From: Spirodela intermedia
Lineage: Eukaryota; Streptophyta; Magnoliopsida; Alismatales; Araceae
Direction of reading: 5' to 3'
Assembly: GCA_902729315.2 (NCBI GenBank)
Contig: LR746272.1
Span: 2,328,035 to 2,392,034, forward strand
DNA: 64,000 nt
The notes under the pieces are model-generated. The model was given only the letters and a program-made list of their open reading frames with translations. It was not told the DNA's origin and did not search any database. The translations under genes and the position numbers were made by a program. How positions within the stretch are numbered: position 1 is the stretch's first letter; each line of letters begins with the position of its first letter. Of this stretch, positions 1 to 11,340 are shown piece after piece.

Positions 1-522
1 AAAACTCCATATATGTTTTCTCATATTTTGAGTTTTTCCTAAGGGATAAAATTTTCGAAGAAAGGCTTATTCTATATCTTTCTAGTTAGTTAATTCTCTA
101 TCTAATGTGAATAGCCAATGACTAGCTTTGTCCCTAAGTATATGAGGGAATAATTTCATCTTAATAATTTCCGGTGTAACTTGAGGGAGATTAACTGAAT
201 CACAGACCATATGAAATTTTTCTAAGTGCTAATGAGGTTCCTCTAAAGGCAATCCATGAAAATTAGGGAGCATTTGAAAAATTCCTAGATTTATTTCAAA
301 TTTAATAGTGGGTGCTAATGGGACTCTAATATTTGATGCTCTTTGAAATGAATCAAGGATATAATAATTTTTCATGGCCATAGGATTGTTCTCAGTTTGA
401 CCTGTACTTCCTTCAGGATCCATCAAAATTAATTTTTCTTTCGGATTTTTATTTTTGAATGAAATAATGAAAGGATTTTCTAACCTTGGATGCAAGGATC
501 TTCTACCATGCATAAAAATCAA
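1..522 (-). pseudogene. Athila-type Ty3/gypsy gag, N-terminal part, decayed and cut by window edge
   Basis: Reading leftward on the minus strand, an ORF starts at 522 and reaches an in-frame TAG at 229-231. The same frame then carries recognisable gag sequence toward position 1 (motifs HLEKF, VCDSV, KLFP, DKA-HWLF) with further stops. This matches the retrotransposon gag domain of the Athila/Tat branch, in which a short acidic leader is followed by a 'G-L/N-P-EDP-HL--F' block. It belongs to the element whose 5' LTR is at 728-2380, since the tRNA-Asp primer site lies between them. The rest of the element is outside the window. Not functional, because of the stops. Confidence 0.72.
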
Positions 523-705
523 TAAATTCGAGGAAAAAATTTAGTAATTGTTACCCTCCTTCAGGATGCTCTAGTCCTTGCCTTGCTTCTTTTTGTTCCC
601 TTTTTCTAAAAAAAATCGGCAAAAAGAAAATAAAACAAGAGTTAAATTTTTTTTTGTGTACTCTAAGAGAAAAACAGAATAATACTAAATATTATGCAAT
701 ACATT

Positions 706-722
706 CCCCGGCAACGGCACCA
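706..722 (-). other. Primer binding site complementary to tRNA-Asp
   Basis: On the minus strand this reads TGGTGCCGTTGCCGGGG, the complement of a plant tRNA-Asp 3' end with one mismatch. It lies 5 nt inside the LTR boundary at 728. tRNA-Asp priming is known for Athila-like elements and fixes the orientation: the element body runs to the left. Confidence 0.8.
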
Positions 723-727
723 AAATT

Positions 728-2380
728 TGACGTGACCTAGTCGTTGTATATTAAATCACGCAAATATAAAATTTATAAAACTTGAAAACACGAATTTTTG
801 GATATTTAGAAGTATTTCTGAATAAATATATCAATTATAATTCAATAAAACTTCCAAAAATAGCGGTAATTTTCCAGGTCGATCACATGGATGTAATATA
901 ATATATGGTAATTATTCAGAATTTTTCTCAATGAATACGATTTTCTATGAATTGTATACTAGGAAATGAAAAAGAAATATATTTAAAATTCACGAAAAAA
1001 GAGAAATAAGGGTGCGGACGTCAGGATGATGTCAGCACCCGACGAAGGTGAATCGAGCGGAAACAGAGTTCTGCTCGACGATTCTTACGTAAGTGATTAC
1101 AGACAATTTAATTAATTAAATTAAGATCTATAAAAGCTAGAAGAATCATAATAGAACAAAGTATATTTTGGTAAATTAAAATCACAAAAAATATCACTAA
1201 ATGAAGTGTAAAGTAAGTTGACAGCAGGAAAATAGAGTTCCGGCGTCACGACGGCAATGCGTCGGCGATGCACCGGAATTCTGAGTGTTCGGGAGGATTG
1301 TCGTGCAGTGTCCACGGCCTCGAAGGCTCTCCTTGGACAAGGACGACATGGGCAATCTCTAGACCTTCTCGCAAAGTCTAGAGATTAATGAAATGGGTCG
1401 TCGAGTCGTCTCCGACGGCTGTCACCCGGCAGAGCGGAAAAACGGCGACTTTGCAGCTCTCCGGCAGCTGTCACCCGACATAAAAGAGCTGGATGGAGGT
1501 GGGGCGCGTGTCAGGGAACTTCATCCTCAGGTCCGCGCAGCAAGAGGAGGCTCTTCATCGCATCTGGTACGCTCTTAGGAGGTGGCGACTCGTCTCCCAG
1601 CGGATCGTCCTCTTCCCGATGACGACTTGTTCGTCGATCAATCAGAGATGATTTACTTGATGGATTTGCAATCCTTTTATCGCAAATCGTTCAGAAATTT
1701 TAGTAGCAATGCTTTGCGAATCGCGTTGACGAGATTTTCGCCGATGATCTAGCGATTCTCTTTGCTTAATCCTTCACCGGCGATCTGCAGGAAAGTCGCG
1801 ATAATCAGATAAAAATATATGAATTTTGACTTTGGGAGGATTCGAACCCGCGCCGGTTGTCCGCCCCTTCTGAGGAATGTGTGACGCGGGTTTAGTCCCA
1901 CATCGGTTGCACGCCGATTTTTCGGGCGAATATATAGTAATGTTAGCTTTCTAAGCAAAGTTCCTTCTCTCGCGTGTACGACCACTCATTGCCCCACAGC
2001 CGGCTGGCCACCGGTGACGTGGAAGGGGAGTGACGCACACGTGCCCCTATCGGTCCAAGCCGCTCAAGCCCCTACTCACAGCTGCTCGCGGCTACTCCCC
2101 GACTGAGCTTTCGACCCGCTTGCAGGCCCAGCTGGCCGGCGGGTGGGTCCCCCCCTCATTTTGTCTTATTTTTATTTCTTTTTCTTCATTTATCTCAAAA
2201 GCAAGACTGTAAAAATCATATAAATTCATGTAAAGTCACATAATTACCTAAAAATTCACATTAATCAATTGAAAACCACTTTTCACACTTTAACACAAAT
2301 ATAAGTCTATTTATCATGAGTTAAGGCTAAAACTATATTATTTACTAATTATTAACTCATGATAATGAAGACTTATCACA
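728..2380 (-). mobile_element. Athila-type LTR (family C), 1653 bp
   Basis: The repeat begins TGACGTGAC and ends TTATCACA on the plus strand (TG...CA). The same boundaries and sequence recur at 28472-30112 and, on the plus strand, from 63339. A primer site lies just left of it, and a polypurine tract lies just right of it (2381-2390 reads CTTAGGGGG toward the LTR on the minus strand). Internal element sequence therefore sits on both sides, so this is one LTR shared by two bodies in tandem. Short ORFs inside it are not genes. Confidence 0.82.
1895..1936 (+). promoter_or_regulatory. USE-like box plus TATA in antisense direction of the Athila LTR
   Basis: GTCCCACATCG at 1895-1905 is an exact match to the plant snRNA upstream sequence element (RTCCCACATCG). 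TATATA begins at 1931, 25 nt further on, close to the spacing of Pol III-type plant snRNA promoters such as U6. A B-box-like GGTTCGAATCC lies on the opposite strand at 1838-1848. Activity is inference; the match may be fortuitous or part of the retroelement's own promoter. Confidence 0.4.
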
Positions 2381-3064
2381 CCCCCTAAGTTAAATCATTG
2401 CTAGTCCCTTAGCAATGGAATTACGAAAATAAAAATTTAAAAATCTCAAACATCATATTTCAATACAGAAAGAAAAAAAATACAATTAGAAATGATGCAC
2501 CTTTAGATACTTTGGATTCTTATATCAAGTATTTAAGAATGATGTCAAGCACTTAAATGTTTAAGCACTCCTTGGAATAACAATCTAGACTTCACTTCTT
2601 CTATTCACATCTTTATCACTTCTTCACTCATAGATGTATTTACAAGATGTTCCAATTATCAATACTCATCCAAGAATAATATTGATCCTACATTTCCCTT
2701 TTTCTATGGCTTGATTTTTGAAGTTTGCACTATATTTCTTCTTTCTTTATATATAGTGGATAAGTAGCTTTTCCTGTAGATAAATTTCGACAATAAGAAT
2801 GATGTCTCACACCCTCCATGTGTACTCTTCATTTTCAAGGCTTTCACTTTATCCACTTATTTTGCAGCAAGTGTTTTTCTATACACAATTTTCGACAATG
2901 AGAATGATCTCTCACATCCTCCATGTGTACTCTTCGTTTCTAGATTTTTCACATTGCTCTCTCTTTTTTTTTTCGAAATAAGTGATTTCTCCTCACAAGT
3001 CCTATAGATCAGGGTACAAAAATCTCCATTAAACTCAAATGATCAATCAAATTTTCACATCAAG
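2381..3064 (-). mobile_element. Athila-type element body next to 3' LTR (non-coding)
   Basis: A polypurine tract abuts the LTR at 2380/2381. The rest is AT-rich and shows no coding capacity. It resembles the long non-coding spacer between pol and the 3' LTR of Athila/Tat elements. The stretch 18314 onward begins with a related tract (CTAAC...GCGACTTAGCAATG), which supports the assignment. The body is cut at 3065 by chromovirus sequence. Confidence 0.5.
2785..2951 (+). repeat. Two diverged direct repeats of about 65 bp, 100 bp apart
   Basis: Both units share TTCGACAAT-AGAATGAT, then CTCACA-CCTCCATGTGTACTCTTC and a TTTCAC end. Unit 1 is about 2785-2850 and unit 2 about 2885-2951. They lie in the spacer of the Athila-type element. 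Function unknown; such spacer repeats are common in long Ty3/gypsy elements. Confidence 0.6.
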
Positions 3065-3155
3065 TATGAATGGTCTACTAATGGTATGGAAGCTCGGTGA
3101 GTATCCTCAGGGGATCGAGGTTAGGTGATAACTCAACCTGGCTCTGATACCAATT

Positions 3156-3330
3156 TGATGCAGGATGGGGCAAGAACCCTTGTACTTGATCAATGAAACT
3201 CAAGACCTAGGATAGGGCAGTCGGACCAATTCGATAAGAATGTGATGCAGAACGGGGCGAGAACCCTTGTACCTGATCAATGAAACTCAAGACTCAGGAT
3301 GGAGTAGTGAAAAGGAGATCCAATAAGAAT
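3156..3330 (+). repeat. 87-bp imperfect tandem duplication at the LTR edge
   Basis: The LTR edge sequence (GATGCAG-A-GGGGC-AGAACCCTTGTAC-TGATCAATGAAACTCAAGAC) appears at 3157 and again at about 3244. The first unit continues with the CAGTCGGACC variant and the second with the GTGAAAAGGAGAT variant. Each variant is found alone in other copies in this window. Confidence 0.7.
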
Positions 3331-3895
3331 GTATGGACCCTAGACTCTAGGTCTGACCACGTAACCTAAGTACAGGCAGGCGTACCAATATGCACTATCA
3401 ACTCAGGACAACCCGAGGAAACACTTGACAATGATAAGTATGAGGCCCTCTCAGTCCACGTCTGGACAGACGGCAGAACGGTCGTCGTGAAGTAGCCTAG
3501 GGCTGCAGCTCACGAGCGGTGACAAGTTTGGCGCAGCGTCGGAAGTCACAACCCGATAACCCGTCCCATCCTATCTACGTTCTCCTAGTGGCAGTGGAAA
3601 CGAGCCGAGAAAACCGATGGATAATTGAACTTAAGAGGAAGAGGTATAGAGCTAACCTTCGGGGCTGCATAGCCCGGCGGGTCGTGACAGAGCGGAGGCT
3701 CGACGTAAGTAGAGACGTCCAGGGAAGAGCGATGCTCAGCGTCGACAGTCGGTCCTCGTCAAGAAGTCGCCGTAGTCGTCGTCATAAGGCATGGCACGGT
3801 CAGCGCAGGTGTGGGCGCACTGGTGGGCCGAAGGGAATGCTAGCGGGCGCACGCAGCAAGCCGCGTGGCGTGCGTGGCGGCGGCACTTCGGCAGG

Positions 3896-4034
3896 AAGGC
3901 CGAGCGTCAGCGGCACGTCAGCGAGAATGCCGAGCGTCAGCGGCTCTCGGCAGAAATGTCGAGCATTAGCAGCGCTTCAGCAGGAATGCCGAGCGTCAGC
4001 GGCGCTTCGACGGGAATGCCGAGCGTCGGCAGTT
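3896..4034 (+). repeat. 30-bp GC-rich minisatellite in chromovirus LTR, about 5 units
   Basis: Units of AATGCCGAGCGTCAGCGG followed by a variable CGCTTCGRCGGG-like tail repeat every 30 bp. This produces long artificial ORFs with a 10-residue periodicity on both strands. The related 5' LTR at 62361 has a similar array (about 63055-63205), but the 3' LTRs at 20949 and 54606 have only about one unit. Confidence 0.75.
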
Positions 4035-5298
4035 GGGCGGAAACCCAACCGTTGCCGGAAGGATCGGCCTTCTTTGGCGGCGCCGGGAAGCAGAGCAGAG
4101 GAAGGAGACGATCCGGCCAACGATACCAGGGAGGGTTGAGCCCTCCCAATCTAGGCGGCGCTGGAAACGGCGCGATGGCAGCGGATCGTCGGGAAACTCC
4201 GGTGGGGCCTGTGAGGAGCTTGGACTGGATCTGGCTCGTTGGCATGGCAGCGGGGTCTCTCTCGACGTCGGCAGCAGGTAGACGTTTGTCGGCGAACGGC
4301 CAGCGACTGGGCGGAGCGACAGATGGTGGCTCCGGCGGGTTTATGGTGGAGTTCCGGAGGAAGAGGTGTTAGTCGAACAAGGAGTCGAGAGACTCCGGCG
4401 GAGTGCTCAGCGACGGCTCGTAAGGAGGCGAAGCAAGCCCCTTTCATCATGACGGCATGACGGGGTTCTAGCAGAGGCGGCGGCGGTTGCAGCGGCAACC
4501 GCGACCGTTTCGTTCGGTGACAGTGGCGATCTCACGGGCGGCAATGAAGATGTCTGGCGGTGGCAGTTGGTCTTAGGCGGTGGCGGGACTTCTCAGGCAG
4601 CAGCATCACGATGAACGAAGTCCTCAAAGGGTATCGACGGCCTTCCTCTCCTTCCTTCCCTCCCTATCCTAGGTCACAAAGAAGGTAACTCACAAATGAT
4701 AATCTCTCACAAAATTCGGTGCTTCTTGTTGAGGGGGGGTCCTACCTCCCCTTATATAGGGCCCACAAGTGGGCTAAGGGGAGGGGGGCCCACTTGAGGC
4801 CCTCAAGCCCATAAGCCACAAAAAGGCTACAAAAGGGGCTTATTGGGCCTCTAAAAGAGAGACCCAATAAGCTCCCCTAAAAGGAGAAAGAGGAGGGCCC
4901 TCTTACAGTGCTTAAGTGGGCTTGAAATGAAGACCCAAATAAGCCCCAAAAGAGGCCCAAAAAGAAAGAAACATAGGTCCCCCCCCCTTAGAGTTTTAAT
5001 TGGGCCTCAAAAGAGAGACCCAATAAAACCCTAAAGAAAGTGAGACACAAACAACAACACACACATAGAATTGGGCCTGCTAACACACGAACGCAAGGCC
5101 CAACAAGTCAATGTGAAAATACAAAGAAAGATAAGGGTGAGTTCGAGCTCGTCATCGTCGCGGAGGTGGAATGTCATCGTCCCGGAGGGCTAGGCCATGT
5201 AGCAAAAGTCAGGCTCCTTTGTCTTTGTGCGTCGATCGGGCTGAACTCGGACTGCCGGTGTCTCTTGAGTTGATGGAGACGGGTCCCACTCGCCATCA

Positions 5299-6995
5299 TA
5301 TGTAAATGAAACCCAATGCCCTCCATGAGAATAGTCTCTTATGTCAATCCATAAATGACTGAATAATTCAAGAGGGGGATGAATCATTTACATCTTTATA
5401 GTAATATAAAGAAGCAAGAAAATAAAAAATAGTTTATACTAGATTTTAGATTGGTTTGGTGAACTCCATTGACCTACATTCACTTTTGAGGACTCCACGT
5501 CAAGTATATTATTCCATCTCAAAATTCACCATTGTATTTTTTTTCTTTAGTTCAAAGTTTGCTATTCACATGTTAGTTGTCCTTCATATTTTATTTGAAG
5601 ATTGATAATATATTAAAAAATATATTTTTCTTTCAAGGTTGAGCTCAAATAAGATTGTTGACTTTATTATTTTCTCCACTTATTTTACTTACATGAGACT
5701 ATCTAAAATGCGTGGCATTGACCTTTGATCATTACTTGGAGGCTTATTGTTCTCTCATAAATTATGTGTGAAGCTTAGTTTAAAAATTTATGATTCATCA
5801 ATAGTTATCTTTGCTTTTGAGGTCGAGCTCAAATAAGGTCGTTGAGCTTGTTTGTTATCCTTACATATTTTGTTGATTTGTTACTATCCAGAATGCGTGG
5901 CATTGATTTTTGTTCATTTATGATTTTGAAACTCATTGTTCTTACAGCTGCAGCACTTGAAAGGATCATTTTTGCTTTTAGGGTTGAGTCCAAAAAAAAT
6001 TATTTGATATATCGTTTTTTCCATGTATTTCACTAAAATTATTCATATTATCTATTGAGGATCATTTTCACAAGGGTGCTTCATTTCTATAATTGAGTAG
6101 GTTTTTAATTTGAATGATATCTTAGACATTGAAATTTTGATATCATTCATATCTCTCTAATCAACTTTCTAGTGTGTTATTGCTAGGGTTTCAATTTTGA
6201 ATCTTGCCAATGACTTAGTTTTTTGTAATTTTCAACTATTTTGCCTATTGTGAGTTTCGTCCTTTTGTTGCTTAAGTTTTGAGTTTGAATCTTACACTTG
6301 ACTTCATATACTTTGATCTCTCAAGTGTTTTTCTTGTTGAGACTTTCAACTTCCCCACTTAGATCATTATTTCAAATCTTGCAAGTGAGTTTGTATTTTT
6401 ATGATTTTCTAAATACTTAGTCACATATGTAGACACTTTTTTTTTCTGAACTTCTGTTCAATTTATATGATGTTACATTATATTTAACATAAGCATATCT
6501 CAAGGATATAACTCTTTGAATTCATTGTTAGGTATAAGATTATTTGAGTATCATCAATATATTTTCGAACGCTTCTCTAAGATATTAGACTTGTAACATG
6601 TATTTATGAAATAAATTTATTACTAAACAAATGTTCAATAAATTTTATGTAAATATTTTGTGAATAAATTTTTGCTTAGTAGCATCAAAATCAACGGCAT
6701 CTTGCTTTTTGACACCTAAAATGTTGATTCAATAAAATTTATTTACATGACAATCTATTCAACACAGATGAGAAATCAATTAAGTTCATCAATCGGTTCA
6801 TCACATTTAATTTGCATCCATATAAATAAGTACCACTATGATGACACAAGGGTTCACACAATTATAGTAGATACACACATTATCAATATGTGTGTATGTG
6901 AACATTCCAATATTAAATAAACAAACATTCAAAATAGTCATATGATATAATTAGATAATAAATAATAATCATTTGGTTATATATAATCCTCCCCC
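5299..6995 (-). mobile_element. Probable decayed LTR/3' end of SIRE-like Ty1/copia element
   Basis: AT-rich sequence with no ORF of note. It lies downstream (minus strand) of copia pol and an extra ORF, and next to purine tracts at about 6990-7080 (TTTAGGGGGAGGAT and AAAAGGGGGAG on the minus strand) of the type that precede the 3' LTR in SIRE elements. A phrase near 5370 (TCAAGAGGGGGATGAATC) resembles a motif common in plant copia LTRs. The exact LTR ends could not be found. The duplicated segment begins inside this stretch, at about 5545. Confidence 0.4.
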
Positions 6996-7402
6996 TAAAC
7001 AAGTGCTCCCTCTAAGTCCATGCACTCATCCAGTTTTCACACCTTTTATCATTATTTTCTCCCCCTTTTGTAAATATCAAAAATAGATACATAAAAGAAA
7101 TTTAAGAGAACAATCAACTATGTAAATATTCTAGTCTGATGTGAGATCATGAGAAAACTGATTTGAACTTCGAAATTGATTTTGAAATCATTCTTCAATT
7201 GCCTTAAGTTGCTACTCTATTTGTTCTATACTCTTGTTGAATTTTTCAATGATTGGTAGGATGTCAAGGAATGTAAGAGCATGAGAGAAATATGTTGAGG
7301 TAGAAAAAAAAGATGATGGAGCCACTAATCATCAACTTAAAGATAATCTATTAGGTGAATAGTAAATTTATCATTGAGATCATGAGGATAACTATTGATT
7401 GA

Positions 7403-7633
7403 TTATTTGGCAGAGATGTCTACATTGAAGTATTGAAATATGTAAGTGGTGATGACACCAAGGGGAAGAGTGAGATCATACTTGAGGACTATCCTCATTT
7501 GATCCAAGAAGATAGAACCGAGGTCAAAGTTAATGCAATTAACTAGGTAATATAAGATTGGCATGAATTTATCAAATATCATATCAAATGTATTACTTTT
7601 GTGCCATATGGCATGGCCGATGAGAAAATACAT
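7403..7633 (-). pseudogene. Remnant of extra (env-like position) ORF of SIRE-type copia element
   Basis: A 76-residue minus-strand ORF carries FLIGHAIWH, a 'YYLVNCINFDLGSIFLDQM'-like helix and LPLGVITTYIFQYFNVD. This pattern resembles the 'putative plant transposon protein' family found in the extra ORF of long plant retroelements. It sits downstream of the RNase H remnant, where SIRE elements carry their additional env-like ORF. The surrounding 7100-9200 shows only broken frames. Family assignment is from memory and moderate. Confidence 0.4.
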
Positions 7634-9359
7634 GACTCAGTAGGACAATGGAATACAAAATGTCTTAGTAGACATTCTACATGCCAACCAACTTTGACAA
7701 AAAAATATTTAAAATAATTCAGTCAATAGTGAGCGAAGGTCCAGAGGGTAAATCAAGGACTACATTTATAACTTTGAGGGTAGCACCAATTAGGATTCCT
7801 TTGACATAGGTAATGTTAGTAGGGTGTTTGGTGGCATTGTTGTATAATAGTCAGACCAGATTTGGATAATTTTTAGTTGGAGAAGAAACAAAAGTTGTGA
7901 GTGGAAGGGCATTGAAGAATTATTTCATATTTATATGCTGAGATACAAAAAAGTTCAAGTTAATAATTTTGAAATAAATGACTTTTTTTGCCCTTAAATA
8001 TATATTGGAATTTGGCTTTGTGAGCCTTAGTTGAGAAGAATAGAGAATGATATGTATGAGATGGAGAAGAGGAAGGCTGTTAGGTTCATCAACGTTTAAT
8101 TGGTTGATATTTGAGATGAGAGGCTTTCAAATGAATTTCCTCTACAAGTCTTGTTTTTCATGAAGTTATAGTGGATGTCTTCTTGGGTCAAGGTGATTTA
8201 GTGGGTGCTTTAGTTCTACAAGAGGTGTTAGGTACAAGTCAAGAAGGTCAGTCATTGATTCGTAGGACTTGGGTTCCTATTTCAGAGGGGAGATAATATC
8301 TATAGCCATAGAGATGTAGTTTTTGTGACAAGTAGAGTGGGAGTGTTTATAGTAGGAGTTGAATTTTCAGTGGCTAGTGGAATAGGAATTTCAATAGTTG
8401 CGGCTAGTTGAAGATTTATTTCTGTAGTTGATGGAAAGGTTGTAAAAATTGACATAAAGGGTTATGTTTCTATGGTTGGTAATAAATTTGTTTGGAGATT
8501 GTTGTGGGGTCTATTGTTGTGTATGTAGGAGAGATCATAGATGGTTGAGTCTTAAGAAAATATTTGATGTTCTCTAAGTTGATTGATTAATGACTTCGGA
8601 GAGTGATTTGTGAAGGGCTCAAAGTGCTTTATTTGATGTGTTGAGAATTGGTGATTGTTTGAAAATATAGAATGTTTGTAGTGTTAAAATGGAAAAAGAC
8701 GATTGAGTATGCATTGGAGAGGACAGCCCAAAGTTATCATGTAAAGAGTCAATTATAATATTTTTGTTTTTATTTTTCTCAGAAAGATTATGAAATCTAG
8801 ATTCTCTAAAAGGGGATGTTAGAAGGGTGGAATGACAAGTGTAAACCATCTTGGTTCCAAAGTTTGGTGTGAGAGAAGATAGCTAGATTGTAATGTAGAA
8901 AAAGTTCAATAAGAATACATTTATGTATTAGACAACTTACGAGATGCAAGTAGAAATCTCATAAACAATATTCATAAGATTTATGGTTGAGAGAGTAAGA
9001 AGATAATTTTTGAAGTGACAAGTAATAGTGAAAAGATGAGTTTTGGAACAAGTGAAGCCTCACCCTTTTCATAGATGAAATATTATAAACACAATATAAA
9101 AACTTTATAAGATATGTAATAATATAACACGTGTCATTCATTCCTTTAAAGGACTATTGTGATAAAACTAAAATAACATTGTAAAATTGAATGTTTTAAA
9201 AAATTCATCTGCACAAAGTAAACAATGAAATATAATAGAAAATGATAGTGAAACAATGAGGCTGATCCCTCTTTTAGTAGACTCATCTATATTTTTTAAA
9301 TAAATGATTGACTTCATCATTCATTCATCTATTAACAAGAACTCAAGGTAAAATATCAG

Positions 9360-11340
9360 TCATTTTGCACACACCAACTTCATAGATAATTGAATTAAAT
9401 CTATTTTTATGAAAGGGTTTTGTGAAAATGTCAATGAACTATTTTGATGTTTTAATGAATTGTGGTTCAATATCCCTTTTTTTATATGATCCATGATAAA
9501 ATTGTGTATGATCTTGATATACTTTGTTCTAGAGTAGATAATCAAATTTTTGGCTAGATTAGTGCACTAATATTTTCACAATACACTGGTAATTTTAATT
9601 TCAACCCATAATCTGTCAATTGATACCTTATCCAAAGTATATGTGTGCAATAGCTTCTTGTAGACACATAATCGAACTCTCTAGTGGATAAAATAATGAA
9701 GTTCTATTCCTTAGAATTCCAAAAGATTAAACTATGCCTAAGAACAAACATGAGCCACTTGTGCTCTTGCGATCAATCCTACAACTTGAAAAATCTGAAT
9801 CACGGTATCTTAAAAGATTTAAATTTATGTTTTTGAGATACTATTCACTTAATACCTATGTTAATTGAGAGTTAAAGATTTTCTGAAGGGTAGTAAGGTG
9901 ACATTCTTTCAAATTTGATTAATATCTAGCACACATGTAAATACTGAATAAAATGTTAGGCTGGCTAGCTGTTACATACAATAAAAATCTGATCATCCTT
10001 ATGTAAATTTTTGATTTACTTCTTTTCCATATTCATTAGATTCTAATTTCGTGTTTGTACCTATTAGTGTTTTTTTGGACTTTAGATCTTTCATTTTGAA
10101 TATTAAGTAGTTCTCTAGTATATTTTTCTTGAGATATTAAAATTTCATTCTGCAACTATTTGATTAACAATCTAAGAAATAAATTCAGTTAAGTCATCAT
10201 ACTAATTTTGAATTCGTTTTTCATCAATGTTGAAAATTCATTACATAATGATTCATCACTTAAACCAAAGATAATATTATTAATGTATATTTGAACAATC
10301 AAAATATATTTTTATCTACTTCTAATGAACATTGAAGTTTCTACACTTCTTCTTTGATTAGTATGTTTAGAAAAACACTTTTAACATCTAATTCATTTTA
10401 AAATTATTGGCACATGCAACTAATAAAATGATTCTACTTGCATCAAGTCTAGTAAGAGAGACATAAGTTTTTTCATAATCTATTCCTTTTTTCTGAACAT
10501 ATCCCTAAACAAGAAATCTGATTATATTTTAATGTTCAAGTTTTGAAACTAAATGCTATACATCATTCCTCTCAAATTATTCAAATTCATCTTATATAGC
10601 ACTTATTCCATCACAATCTATGAGACCAACATTAATATTTTATGATTCAATTTGAGAGGTGAATTTCATGTAAGTTTGCTCCTTTAATTTATGATCTAGT
10701 TCTAACTCTATCAATTAAATCTTCAATGGCACTGTCCGTTAGATGTCTCTTAGTATATCTCTATGTTCTAGATTAATGTTCATGATCAGTGTTCGATTTT
10801 AAGTAAAGTAATTCTTCTTGTCCTTCTTTAGTTTCTTTATTATGTATGAAATTTATGTTGACACAATCACTTTAATATATTCTAAGAGTTTAATATGAAT
10901 CCATTCTTTAACCACCAGAGTTTAAAATGTTCTCTCATCACTTTACTAATCAGCTTTTTCTAACTCTTCTTTACCATTGTTGGGAATAAAACATTTACAT
11001 CTGAATGGTTTGAAATAGATAATGTTCTTCAACTTTGATCCAATCTAAACTCTATTTATAACATAACATACCATGTTAATACTCTCAACCCATAAGTGTT
11101 TAGATATATCACTATTTTGCCAACAAGCTTTTAGATAGATCAATTAAGGTCATATTTTTCTTCTCAATGACTCCATTTAGTTAAGGAGTTTTAGGTACTG
11201 AAAATTTGTGTGTAGTTCCTAATTCATCAAAGAATTTTTAAAATAAAGTAATTTAAAATTCACCTTTGTGATCACTTTTTCTTCTTAAATGTATATGTAG
11301 ATCATTTTGTATTTTCTTTGTAAACTTTACAACCTAATTA
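9360..11340 (-). pseudogene. Decayed SIRE-like Ty1/copia pol (integrase, RT, RNase H)
   Basis: Read on the minus strand from right to left, scattered frames match copia pol. Integrase end about 11160-11250: FSVPKTP--NGVIEKKN. RT about 10150-10640: GIDYEKTYVSLTRLDASR, then QIYINNIIFGLSDESLC, with the catalytic YVDD changed to YINN at 10276-10287. RNase H and tail 9360-9800: LWI-YQL-DYGL, then TKYIKIIHNFIMDH. The order IN-RT-RNase H is that of Ty1/copia, and the wording is closest to the SIRE/Maximus lineage. Stops and frameshifts occur throughout, so the element is dead. Confidence 0.78.

Larger units (their letters stand above)
3065..5298 (-). mobile_element. Truncated chromovirus: 5' LTR (3156-5298) with primer site and 91-bp leader
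   Basis: The LTR starts TGATGCAGG at 3156 and ends CCATCA at 5298, the termini found in the related elements at 20949 and 54606. On its left, 3140-3153 reads TTGGTATCAGAGCC on the minus strand, the initiator tRNA-Met primer site. The leader then breaks off at 3065. A minus-strand TATATAAG at 4751-4758 fits the U3 promoter. The first ~95 bp of the LTR on the minus strand (5298 to about 5193) still encode the pol C-terminal tail. Long ORFs in the GC-rich 3500-4500 part are repeat artefacts. Confidence 0.8.

Noticed and set aside
3895-4035. Possible CRISPR-like array from regular 30-bp repeats
   Set aside because: Units are contiguous without unique spacers and lie in a plant retrotransposon LTR; this is a minisatellite.
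3519-4139. 206-codon plus-strand ORF and overlapping ORFs on both strands
   Set aside because: They lie within a chromovirus LTR and come from a GC-rich 30-bp minisatellite that stays open in several frames; similar ORFs recur in every LTR copy.
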